From Streptomyces cellulosae (GTDB lineage: Bacteria > Actinomycetota > Actinomycetes > Streptomycetales > Streptomycetaceae), in assembly GCF_000721105.1 (NCBI RefSeq), contig NZ_JOEV01000010.1, positions 1 through 64,000 of the forward strand: DNA of 64,000 bases, read 5' to 3'. This document shows, one piece after another, positions 9,187 to 16,902 of the stretch (its first letter is position 1; each line of letters opens with the position of its first letter). Made by a program: the position numbers and the translations under genes. A model generated the notes under the pieces. It was not told where the DNA came from, made no database searches, and saw only the letters and a list, made by a program, of their open reading frames with translations.

Positions 9187-10359
9187 TCACTCCGGCAGCA
9201 CGGTGTGCAGGGCGGTCAGCGCGTCCAGGAGGGGGGCGGCGCTCCATCGGGGTGACTCCCACAGGGCGCTGTTCCTCCCCGAGGTACCGGTGCCGGTGCC
9301 GAGGCCTGGATAGCGGCCCGCGACCGCCGCCAGCACCTCCCGGGCGAAACCGGTGCCGGTGAAGCCGCGTTCCGCCGCCCACGCCGCCATGCGTACCGCC
9401 GTGGCGTCGTTGTTCGGGTCGCGTCGGGTCCGGGCGCCCGCGAAGTAGCGGGGGAGCGGGCCGTCGAAGAGGTGCCGCAGATAGTGGTCCACCCCGCGTT
9501 CGAGCGGGGCCCGCACGTCCATGCCGAGCAGGGTCGCGGCCTGGTCGAGGCGCAGCAGCACGTACCCGGTGTGGAAGCCGTCCACCCAGTCCAGGCCCGG
9601 TCCTGGGCCGTACGGCCAGGAGCCGTCGGGGCGCTGGCCCGCCAGGCTCACCTCGACCGCTCGACGGGCCGCGTCGGCCAGCCGGTCCGCCAGGGCCGCG
9701 GGCAGGGGCGTGGTGCGGGCCAGGCGGGCGGCGAGCGCGGCGCCCATGAGGTTGGCGTTGTGGACCAGGACGCCGCTGGTCGGGGTGTAGGTGAAGAACT
9801 CGCCGTTGTGCAGGTGTGCCAGCAGCCCGCGGGCGAGCGTCCCTGCCGCCTCGTCGCCGAGCGTCCCGGAGTCCAGGCAGCCGTCCGCGCAGAAGGTGGT
9901 GGCCACCAGGTTGGGGACCGAGGCCGGGTAGTACGACCAGCGGGTCTGCACGTCGAACTCGTAGCGCCACAGCCCGGCGTAGCGCCCGGACAGCTGCTCG
10001 GCCGCCGTCCACCGGCCCAGGCGCAGGGCACGCTCGCGCCACACCGGCGACGCGGAGAGCCGGGCGCAGGCACCGGCGGCGCAGCCGGTGGCCGTGGCGG
10101 TGCGCAGCGGGCGGATGCCCAGGGCCGGTCGCAGGTCGGCCGGGCTGCGTTTGACTGCCTGCAGGAGTGCCTGGCGCAGCACACGGTGCACGGCCAGCCG
10201 TCCCAGCGGTCCGGTGAGCCCGTCGTACGGGTCGGGGCCCGCCCAGGCGCGGGCGTTGGCCCACTGGAAGAGCCGGTCGGCCAGGACGAGCACATCGGCA
10301 GCCGACCGGACGGGTCGGTCCGGCGCTACAGGGACGGCGGGGGCGGTTCTCGACAGCAT
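9187..10359 (-). CDS. Predicted alpha/alpha-toroid protein of polysaccharide locus
   Basis: This 390-residue protein has no obvious signal peptide. It shows repeated helical segments with aromatic-rich loops such as RYEFDVQTRWSYYP, NGEFFTYTPTS, GQRPDGSWPYGPGPG and WVDGFHTGYVLLRL. These resemble (alpha/alpha)6 barrels of terpene-cyclase-like, epimerase or glycoside-active enzymes. I cannot name a specific enzyme. It starts 11 bases after the stop of the sugar-phosphate transferase gene and is the last gene of a four-gene leftward operon (from 14489). A role in modifying or processing the glycan intermediate is inference from context only. ATG 10359 is weakly supported by GAGAG upstream. Confidence 0.6.
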   Translation of the reverse strand: MLSRTAPAVPVAPDRPVRSAADVLVLADRLFQWANARAWAGPDPYDGLTGPLGRLAVHRVLRQALLQAVKRSPADLRPALGIRPLRTATATGCAAGACARLSASPVWRERALRLGRWTAAEQLSGRYAGLWRYEFDVQTRWSYYPASVPNLVATTFCADGCLDSGTLGDEAAGTLARGLLAHLHNGEFFTYTPTSGVLVHNANLMGAALAARLARTTPLPAALADRLADAARRAVEVSLAGQRPDGSWPYGPGPGLDWVDGFHTGYVLLRLDQAATLLGMDVRAPLERGVDHYLRHLFDGPLPRYFAGARTRRDPNNDATAVRMAAWAAERGFTGTGFAREVLAAVAGRYPGLGTGTGTSGRNSALWESPRWSAAPLLDALTALHTVLPE

Positions 10360-10370
10360 CGGACTCTCTC

Positions 10371-11864
10371 TCAGTACGCTCCGGTGCCCGCGATGACGGC
10401 CCGCACCGTCCGCAGCAGCACTCCGAGGTCCACCGACGGCGACCAGTTGTCCACGTATCCGAGGTCCAGGGCGATCGTCTCGTCCCACGACAGGTTCGAG
10501 CGCCCGCTGACCTGCCACAGGCCGGTCAGGCCGGGCTTGACGGCGAGTCTGCGCAGCTCGACCTCGTTGTAGCGGGCGACCTCGTCGGGCAGTGGCGGAC
10601 GCGGGCCGACCAGGGACATGTCCCCGCGCACCACGTTGAACAACTGGGGCAGTTCGTCCAGGGAGCAGCGGCGCAGCAGGCGGCCGGCGCGGGTGATGCG
10701 CGGATCACGGCGGATCTTGAACATCCGGCCGTCCTGCTCGTTGGTGTCGGCCAGTTGCTGCCGCAGCCGTTCGGCGTCGACGACCATGGTGCGGAACTTC
10801 ATCATGGTGAACGGCGCCCCGCCGCGCCCGACCCGGGTCTGCCGGTGCACGACGGGTCCCGGGGAGTCCAGGCGTACGACCAGGGCGACCGCCGCGAACA
10901 CCGGGGCGAGGAGCACGATGAGCAGTGCCGCGCCCAGCCGGTCGGTCACCGACTTCACCACCGCGGCGAGCCCCCGCCGCAGGGGCGGGGTGACGTTCAG
11001 CATGGTGAGTCCGGCCACCGAGAAGACACCCACGCGGCGCCGGGACACCTCCGTCAGGCCCGGTACGACCACGAGCCGGCGGCCTTCGCCGTGCAGGGCC
11101 CAGGACAGCCGGCGCAGGCGCGTTCCGCTCAGGTGCGGTCCCGGTACGACGAGGACCGCGTCCACGCCCAGCCGCCGGGCCGCATCCAGCACCGCGGCCG
11201 CGTCGGCCGTCAGGCGCGGGGGTTCGCATCTGTCCAGGCGGGCGGCGACGGGGGCCAGCGACTGCGGGTCCTGCTCGCCGACCGGACACACGCCGACGAC
11301 GACGAACTCGTGCTCGGTCCGCCGCGCGAGGTGGCCGACCAGACCGTCGACGGCGTCCGCCTCCCCGATCACCAGGGCCCGGTGCACGGCCCGGCCGTCG
11401 CGACGCCGGGCGATCAGATGCCGGCGGATCAGCGTGTGCACGACCGCGCTCGTCGGCGCGGAGGGCAGCAGGGCGGTGAGCGCGAGGAGGAACGGGGAGT
11501 CCTCGCCCGTCGCCGCCCGTACCACCGCGAGCATGCCGACCATGACCAGCCAGTCGTGCAGCGCGGGGCGCAGGACGGCGCCCTCACCGAGACGGCCTTC
11601 GGCGTAACGGCCCCGCGCGGCGCGCACGAGCAGCCAGGTCACGGCGGCCACCACCGCGAGGGTCACGGCCTTCGCGCTGCCGGTCGGCACGAAGGCCAGG
11701 TACGGCGGCGCGAGGGCACCGACCGCGTCACCGAGGACGGCGGCCGGCGCGTACCAGAAGGGTCTGCCGGTGCCGCGTCCGGTCGGTGGCTGTTCGTCGA
11801 CGACCCGGGTCCACGGCTGCCGTGCCGCCGGTAGCTGGGGAAGGGTCTCCCCGAACAGCCACAT
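10371..11864 (-). CDS. Polyprenyl-phosphate sugar-1-phosphate transferase (WcaJ/WbaP type)
   Basis: This 497-residue membrane enzyme transfers a hexose-1-phosphate to undecaprenyl phosphate, beginning repeat-unit assembly. The N-terminal half contains several hydrophobic helices and a CoA-binding-like soluble domain. One more helix (ALLIVLLAPVFAAVALVV) precedes the catalytic domain, whose signatures are MMKFRTMVVDAE near residue 358 and DELPQLFNVVRGDMSLVGPRPP near 408. GGAGGG lies seven bases before ATG 11864. It is third in the leftward operon, 88 bp after the DUF4012 gene. As the only initiating transferase seen, it probably defines the first sugar of this polymer. Confidence 0.92.
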   Translation of the reverse strand: MWLFGETLPQLPAARQPWTRVVDEQPPTGRGTGRPFWYAPAAVLGDAVGALAPPYLAFVPTGSAKAVTLAVVAAVTWLLVRAARGRYAEGRLGEGAVLRPALHDWLVMVGMLAVVRAATGEDSPFLLALTALLPSAPTSAVVHTLIRRHLIARRRDGRAVHRALVIGEADAVDGLVGHLARRTEHEFVVVGVCPVGEQDPQSLAPVAARLDRCEPPRLTADAAAVLDAARRLGVDAVLVVPGPHLSGTRLRRLSWALHGEGRRLVVVPGLTEVSRRRVGVFSVAGLTMLNVTPPLRRGLAAVVKSVTDRLGAALLIVLLAPVFAAVALVVRLDSPGPVVHRQTRVGRGGAPFTMMKFRTMVVDAERLRQQLADTNEQDGRMFKIRRDPRITRAGRLLRRCSLDELPQLFNVVRGDMSLVGPRPPLPDEVARYNEVELRRLAVKPGLTGLWQVSGRSNLSWDETIALDLGYVDNWSPSVDLGVLLRTVRAVIAGTGAY

Positions 11865-11952
11865 GCGCCCTCCAAGTGGGATTAAAGGGTCTGGTCGAGT
11901 GTGTACGGCGTTGTGGGCGGAGCCGGGTGCGACGCCGCGTCGGGGCGAACTG

Positions 11953-13842
11953 TCACCCGATAGGCCCCCGTGCGGTGCCCTTCGTGCGGGTGCCGCAGGC
12001 GCTGCCCGGCTTCAGCGTGGCCCGCAGGGGAGTCACCAGCGGCTGGCGCAGCAGGACCGGCGTGCCGTCCGCGTGCGGCTCCCACAGGTGCAGCACCAGC
12101 GTGCGGACGGCGCCCGCGGGCAGTTCCAGATCGAGCGTGTACACCGGGTGGCCGCGTTCGGTGCCGGATGCCAGCAGCGCGGTGCGGCCGTCCACGGTGG
12201 CGCCGGTGAGGCCGGCGCCGGCTCCGGCGTAGTACGACACCAGCAGCCGGTTGTCGCCCGGCCGGGTGGGGTAGGGCGGGTGGTCCTCTCGCAGCGTGAC
12301 GTAGCCGGGCAGGCCGGCGGACGGGGCCCGGTTGGCCAGGGTCGCCGTCACGGTGACCGAGCGCCCGCCGTCGACGCAGCCGTTCGCCTCCCACACCAGG
12401 CTCCGGTCCAGGTAGTAGTCCAGCTTCGAGCCCGCCGCGTTGTTCACCACCAGTCCCGCGAAGGGCCCCGGGGCGTCCGGGAGCGTGCCCGCGTAGGGGC
12501 GCGTCTCCAGGAGCCGCTGTTCGCGCGGGTGGGCGCTCCACAGCCGCAGCCGGCCGTCGCGCTGGGCCTCGTGGACGGCGGCGAACAGGGCCGGGAGCCG
12601 GCGGGTGTCGGCGTACGCGGCGAGCAGGGGCACGGCGACGGCGCGTGCCGCGTCGACGAAGAAGGCCTTGCGCCGGGTGACGTCGTCGTAGCGCGCGTAG
12701 CTGGCCCGCTCGGTGACATCCAGGATGTTGTCGGCGGTGAGTTCGGTGCCGTCGGCCATGCGGGCGGGACCGGTGACCCGCAGGAAACGGGCCAGCGCGG
12801 CCGGGTCGAGGGCGATCGCTCCGTCCACGCGTTCGCCGGTGCGGTCGCGCCACGCGGCGGCCCAGATGCGGGCCGCGTTGGGGAAGTGCGGGCTGAGGTT
12901 GGAATTGGCCCACACGCGGGTGGGTGCGCCGGCCGCGTAACGGTCCGTGAACTCGGCGCCCAGGTCGATGTCCGCCCGGGCCGCCGCCATCTCGGTGTTG
13001 TTGCCGAACCGCTCGAACGACACATGGCCCCGGTCGGTCCGCAGGACCGCGAAGGCCCCGGCGACCCCTCCGGTGCCGCGTGCCTCGGCGGTGTTCTGGA
13101 ACGCGAGGAAGTAGCGGCGTCTGCCCTGGTCGCCCAGGAGGGACGGCAGAACGCGGGCCGCCACGGAGGCGTCGGTCATCGCCGGGGTGAGACGGTCGAG
13201 TTGCCGCGCGAGGTCGGCCCGGGCCCGGTCGGCCGCCGGCAGCCAGGTGGACCGGGGCAGCCCGTGCACGTCGGCCTGTACCCGGGTGGCGACGGCTGCC
13301 GCCCGGACGACGTCCGGCGCGTGTCTCCGCAAGGACTCCAGTGCCCCCGCCATCCCGTCGTCGCCGCCCGGCGCGGGCAGGGCGCGCACCAGGGGGGACA
13401 GGACGCCGGTGGACAGGCGGTCCGCCGCCGACGCGGCGCCGCGCACGGTCCGCAACGGGCCGCCGACGAAGGGCAGTCGGGCGGCGCAGTACCAGGCCGG
13501 GCCCGTGGTCAGGCGGTGGGCCCGCGCGGCGTGGGCCGCCGCGGACCGTACCGCGCGCTGCTGTTCCCCGGCCGGGCCGGGTGCCGGTGCGATGGTCACG
13601 GTCCGCCGCAGCGCGTCGAGGTCCTGCTGGGCCGCGAGCAGTTCCGTGCGGGCGAGCAGTCCGGTGCCCGCGATCCAGGCGGCGCCGGCCAGTGCGAGCG
13701 CCGCGACGCCGGGCAGGGCGTACCCGAGCGCACGGCGCAGGACGGGTGCCCGGGCGGGGCAGCGGCCCGTCCCCGGCAAGCGGACGGCGCCCCGGCCGAA
13801 GCCGGGACGCCTGGGTGCCGTACCGGTGTCCCGGTCCGTCAT
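11953..13842 (-). CDS. DUF4012 membrane-anchored extracellular protein
   Basis: The 629-residue protein has a short cytoplasmic N-terminus, one transmembrane segment (YALPGVAALALAGAAWIAG, near residues 41-59) and a long extracellular region. RRYFLAFQNTAEARGTGGVAGAF is the hallmark of DUF4012 proteins, which are common in actinobacterial cell-envelope and polysaccharide loci but have no established activity. Its ATG overlaps the stop of the LADTG-protein gene by four bases (ATGA), so translation is coupled. The pairing suggests that the two act together at the cell surface, perhaps in retaining or exporting the polymer; this is inference. Confidence 0.82.
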   Translation of the reverse strand: MTDRDTGTAPRRPGFGRGAVRLPGTGRCPARAPVLRRALGYALPGVAALALAGAAWIAGTGLLARTELLAAQQDLDALRRTVTIAPAPGPAGEQQRAVRSAAAHAARAHRLTTGPAWYCAARLPFVGGPLRTVRGAASAADRLSTGVLSPLVRALPAPGGDDGMAGALESLRRHAPDVVRAAAVATRVQADVHGLPRSTWLPAADRARADLARQLDRLTPAMTDASVAARVLPSLLGDQGRRRYFLAFQNTAEARGTGGVAGAFAVLRTDRGHVSFERFGNNTEMAAARADIDLGAEFTDRYAAGAPTRVWANSNLSPHFPNAARIWAAAWRDRTGERVDGAIALDPAALARFLRVTGPARMADGTELTADNILDVTERASYARYDDVTRRKAFFVDAARAVAVPLLAAYADTRRLPALFAAVHEAQRDGRLRLWSAHPREQRLLETRPYAGTLPDAPGPFAGLVVNNAAGSKLDYYLDRSLVWEANGCVDGGRSVTVTATLANRAPSAGLPGYVTLREDHPPYPTRPGDNRLLVSYYAGAGAGLTGATVDGRTALLASGTERGHPVYTLDLELPAGAVRTLVLHLWEPHADGTPVLLRQPLVTPLRATLKPGSACGTRTKGTARGPIG

Positions 13843-14489
13843 GAACTGCGACGGCGGCGCACGGCGAGCATCGTGCCACCGCCCGCGGCGATCAGCCCCG
13901 CCGCGGCCCCGCCCAGTGCCAGAGCCTTCCCACTGCCCGTGTCCGCGAGGCCCGAGTGGGTGGGCGTCCCGCCGTGGTACGCCGCCTCGACGGGTGCGCC
14001 GCTCTGGTGAGCCGCGTCGACGGGTGCGCCGCTCTGGCGGGCCGCGTCGACGGGTCCGCCCGGAACCGCCCGCAGGGTCTGCGTGGTCACCACCCTGATC
14101 ACGGCGGCGCAGACCCGGAAGGAACCGCCGTGGTTGAGCAGGGCGAACTGGTAGTAGCCGGGCTTGGTGCCCGGCGGGATGGTCACCTGGCCGGAGACGT
14201 TTCCGTTCGCGTCCGCCGTGAACGTGCCCAGAACGGTGTTGGGCGGCCTCAGCAGCACGTCGACCTGCTGCCCGGGAGTGAAGCCCGAGCCATGGAAGGT
14301 CACTGTGTCTCCGGGGTGCACGGTCGTGGCGCTGACCGTCACGCAAAAGGGCTGAGGCGGATACGGCGCGGCATGTGGCGCAGGCGGCGTGGCGTGGGCG
14401 GTCCCCGCTCCCACCAGCGGCGCGGCGATGAGCACGGTAGCCGCTGCGGCCGATGCCAGTGCGCCTCGCCATCCGGGCGATCTCGTCAT
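13839..14489 (-). CDS. Secreted protein with LAXTG cell-wall sorting signal
   Basis: The 216-residue precursor has a signal peptide (residues 1-33, cleavage near AHA-TPP) and an immunoglobulin-like region, HPGDTVTFHGSGFTPGQ, with two cysteines (49 and 127). A linker of three 10-residue repeats (PVDAARQSGA, PVDAAHQSGA, PVEAAYHGGT) comes next, followed by LADTG at 181-185, a hydrophobic helix and a terminal RRRR. LAXTG is the motif cleaved by class E sortases in Streptomyces, so covalent attachment to peptidoglycan is expected. GGAGGA precedes ATG 14489. It is the first gene of the leftward operon and divergent from the tyrosine kinase. Role unknown; a surface partner of the polysaccharide is plausible. 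Confidence 0.85.
   Translation of the reverse strand: MTRSPGWRGALASAAAATVLIAAPLVGAGTAHATPPAPHAAPYPPQPFCVTVSATTVHPGDTVTFHGSGFTPGQQVDVLLRPPNTVLGTFTADANGNVSGQVTIPPGTKPGYYQFALLNHGGSFRVCAAVIRVVTTQTLRAVPGGPVDAARQSGAPVDAAHQSGAPVEAAYHGGTPTHSGLADTGSGKALALGGAAAGLIAAGGGTMLAVRRRRSS
13981..14060. repeat. Three 30-bp in-frame repeats in the LADTG protein gene
   Basis: Units beginning at 13981, 14011 and 14041 share the core GCGTCGACGGGTGCGCCGCT with few changes; the third unit is cut at 20 bp. They encode the PVDAA(R/H)QSGA linker of the wall-anchored protein and could vary in number between strains. Confidence 0.8.
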
Positions 14490-14750
14490 GTCTCACTCTC
14501 CTCCACTCGGTTCAGGCCAGGCGGTCGGCCGTCATCCAGACCTGAATACAGGGAAAAAGTGGGATATACGACTTCCCTCGGCGCGACGCGGCAAGGAAGT
14601 CCCCGGACGGGCTAGCGCTTGTCCCCACGATGGCCCCGCATGAGGGTGGCTCCCCCGCTCGGTGCGTGCGAGTCCCTATGGTCGGCTGCGTCCACAGGGA
14701 ACAGAACATCCCAATCCGGGTGGTTCCCTCGGTTCGATGAGGGGTGCAGC

Positions 14751-16208
14751 TTGGATCTCCACGGCTTCCTGAAGGCTCTCGTGCGTCGCTGGCCGACCGT
14801 CGCCGTCTGCCTGGTTCTCGCGGTCGGGACGGCGCTCGCCGCGACGAGTTTGAGTACCTCCGTCTACGAGGCCAGAACCCAGCTCTTCGTCGCGACCCGC
14901 ACCGGGCAGGACACCGCCCAGCTGAGCCTGGGCCAGAGCTTCTCGCAGGCGCGGGTGCAGTCGTACGCCGAGATCGTGACGACCCGGCAGGTGACCGTTC
15001 CCGTGGTGAAGGAGCTGGGACTGCGCACCACGCCGGAGGAGCTGGCGTCCCGGATCACCGCCCGGGCCCCCCTCAACACCGTGCTCATCGACATCACCGT
15101 CCGGGATGCCGAGCCCCGGCGTGCCGCGCGGATCGCCAATGCCGTGGCGGAGCGGTTCAGTACGGTCGTCGAGCGGCTGGAGACACCCAAGAACGTGCCG
15201 GGTTCCCAGCGCAAGAGCGGCACCGGCGCGGAGACCTCCCCCGTCTCCCTGCGTGTCACCCAGGAAGCCGTCGCCCCGGCCGGCCCGGTCTCGCCCCGGC
15301 CGCTGCTGAACCTGGCCGCGGGTGTGATCGCCGGCCTGCTGCTCGGCGCCGGCGTGGTCGCGTTGCGCGAGACGCTCGACACCACGCTCAAGACGGTCGA
15401 GGCGCTGAGCGAGTTCGCGGAACTGCCCGCTCTGGCCACCATCCCGTACGACAAGAACGCCCCCAAGCAGCCGCTCGTCGCCGCCGACGGGCACTCCCGG
15501 CGCGCCGAGGCCTTCCGCAAGCTGCGCACCAACCTGCAGTTCTCGCAGGTCGACGACCCGCCGCAGATCATCGTGGTGACGAGTTCGGTGCCGGGTGAGG
15601 GCAAGACCAACACCGCGGTGAACCTCGCCCTCTCGCTCGCCGAGGCGGGCGTGGCCACCTGCCTGGTGGACGCGGACCTGCGCCGGCCGTGCGTGGCTCC
15701 GGCCTTCGGTCTGGTCCGGGACGCCGGCCTGACCACCGTGCTCATCGGGCAGGCCCGGATCGCCGACGTGACGCAGGAGGTCGCGGGCGGGCTGTCGGTA
15801 CTGGCCAGCGGCGCGGTACCGCCGAACCCCACCGAACTGCTCGCCTCGGCGCGCATGGACGAGGTGCTGAAGGAGCTGGCGGATCTGTACGAGGTGGTGA
15901 TCGTCGACACCGCGCCGCTGCTGCCGGTCGCCGACACCGTGGGACTCGCCTCGCTCGCCCAGGGCACACTGCTCGTCGTCCGTGCCGCAAGGACCAGGCG
16001 GGACCAGGTGCGCGCCGCCGCCGAATCGCTGGAGCGGGTGGGCGTGCGCGTCCTGGGCACCGTCTTCAGCATGGCTCCGGTCTCCAAGGGCGGCCGGTAC
16101 GGCTACCGGAGCTACGGTGAGCTGCCCGCTCCCCGAGCGTCGGTTCCTCGCGGCGAGGCGGCCGTTCCCGCCGGGACAGGTGGAGTCGGCGGGGCTGGTG
16201 AGGGGTGA
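14751..16208 (+). CDS. Fused Wzz-type chain-length regulator and BY-kinase
   Basis: The 485-residue protein begins with a Wzz domain. Transmembrane helices lie near residues 15-34 and 187-205 and frame an extracytoplasmic region. The cytoplasmic BY-kinase domain follows, with Walker A PGEGKT at 281-286, Walker A' VDADLRRP at 306-313, Walker B VVIVDTAPLL near 384, and a C-terminal tyrosine cluster (RYGYRSYG). Such proteins control polymer length and export through cycles of tyrosine autophosphorylation. The start is TTG 14751 with GAGGGG upstream; no in-frame ATG or GTG is better placed. It overlaps the phosphatase gene by four bases (GTGA), a classic kinase/phosphatase pair. Confidence 0.9.
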   Translation: MDLHGFLKALVRRWPTVAVCLVLAVGTALAATSLSTSVYEARTQLFVATRTGQDTAQLSLGQSFSQARVQSYAEIVTTRQVTVPVVKELGLRTTPEELASRITARAPLNTVLIDITVRDAEPRRAARIANAVAERFSTVVERLETPKNVPGSQRKSGTGAETSPVSLRVTQEAVAPAGPVSPRPLLNLAAGVIAGLLLGAGVVALRETLDTTLKTVEALSEFAELPALATIPYDKNAPKQPLVAADGHSRRAEAFRKLRTNLQFSQVDDPPQIIVVTSSVPGEGKTNTAVNLALSLAEAGVATCLVDADLRRPCVAPAFGLVRDAGLTTVLIGQARIADVTQEVAGGLSVLASGAVPPNPTELLASARMDEVLKELADLYEVVIVDTAPLLPVADTVGLASLAQGTLLVVRAARTRRDQVRAAAESLERVGVRVLGTVFSMAPVSKGGRYGYRSYGELPAPRASVPRGEAAVPAGTGGVGGAGEG

Positions 16209-16807
16209 TCCGGGTCCTGTTCGTCTGCACCGGCAACGTGCACCGTTCGGCGCTCGCCGAGCGGCTGCTGGCCGCCCGGTTGCCGCGCGGCTCGGCCCTG
16301 CGGCCGGAGAGCGCCGGTACCCAGGCGTGGCCCCGCCCGGGCATGGAGCACTCCACCCGGGCGGTGCTGGAGCGGCTGGGCGGCGACGGGTCCGGCTTCG
16401 TGTCGCGCCCGCTGACCGCCCAACTCGTCCTGGAATCGGCGCTGGTGCTCGGGCTCGCCGGTGAGCACCGCGAGGCCGCCGTACGGCTCGCGCCGTCGGC
16501 GCTGCGGCGCTGCTTCACGCTGAAGGAGTTCGTACGGCTCGCCGGCGGGGAACCCGACGGGGCCGGGCGGCGGCCGGACGGCGCCGCAGACCTGGCCGCC
16601 GTGGTCGCGGCCGCCGCCGCCCGCCGGGGGCACATGGCCCCGGTCCCGCTGGAGGCCGACGACGTCGAGGACCCCCGGGGCAGGCCCTCCGCGGTGCTGT
16701 CCGGATGCGCCCGCGAGATCGACGACCTCGTGAGAAGCCTGGCTCGGTTGTGCGAAGACCCGGTAACGGCGCAGGTCGGAGCAGTGTTGCGTATAAGAGA
16801 TGGATAA
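16205..16807 (+). CDS. Low-molecular-weight protein-tyrosine phosphatase
   Basis: This 200-residue enzyme has the P-loop VCTGNVHRS with nucleophile Cys8 and Arg14, and a general-acid Asp156-Pro157 in DVEDPRG. It would dephosphorylate the tyrosine cluster of the kinase encoded immediately upstream, whose stop it overlaps (GTG start at 16205). It is longer than the usual 150 or so residues because of an Ala/Gly-rich insertion around residues 115-145. The last codons lie just before the heat-shock promoter. Confidence 0.88.
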   Translation: MIRVLFVCTGNVHRSALAERLLAARLPRGSALRPESAGTQAWPRPGMEHSTRAVLERLGGDGSGFVSRPLTAQLVLESALVLGLAGEHREAAVRLAPSALRRCFTLKEFVRLAGGEPDGAGRRPDGAADLAAVVAAAAARRGHMAPVPLEADDVEDPRGRPSAVLSGCAREIDDLVRSLARLCEDPVTAQVGAVLRIRDG

Positions 16808-16809
16808 GA

Positions 16810-16830
16810 CTTGAGTCTGCCTGACTCAGG
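16810..16830. promoter_or_regulatory. Imperfect HAIR box (HspR operator)
   Basis: CTTGAGT, seven bases, then ACTCAGG: one mismatch to the HAIR consensus CTTGAGT-N7-ACTCAAG. It lies three bases past the phosphatase stop and 32 bp before the perfect box, so HspR probably binds both cooperatively. Confidence 0.8.
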
Positions 16831-16861
16831 TCTGTTGACCGAAGGCTGAGCGTCATGCACA

Positions 16862-16882
16862 CTTGAGTCCGTTCCACTCAAG
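16862..16882. promoter_or_regulatory. Perfect HAIR box upstream of dnaK
   Basis: CTTGAGT at 16862-16868 and ACTCAAG at 16876-16882 with a 7-base spacer match the HspR operator consensus exactly. The box is only 20 bases before the dnaK start, so bound HspR would block the promoter or early elongation. HspR is encoded by the last gene of this operon, giving negative autoregulation with DnaK as co-repressor, as established in S. coelicolor. Confidence 0.93.
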
Positions 16883-16902
16883 TCAGCTGGAGGAAGATCA
16901 CC

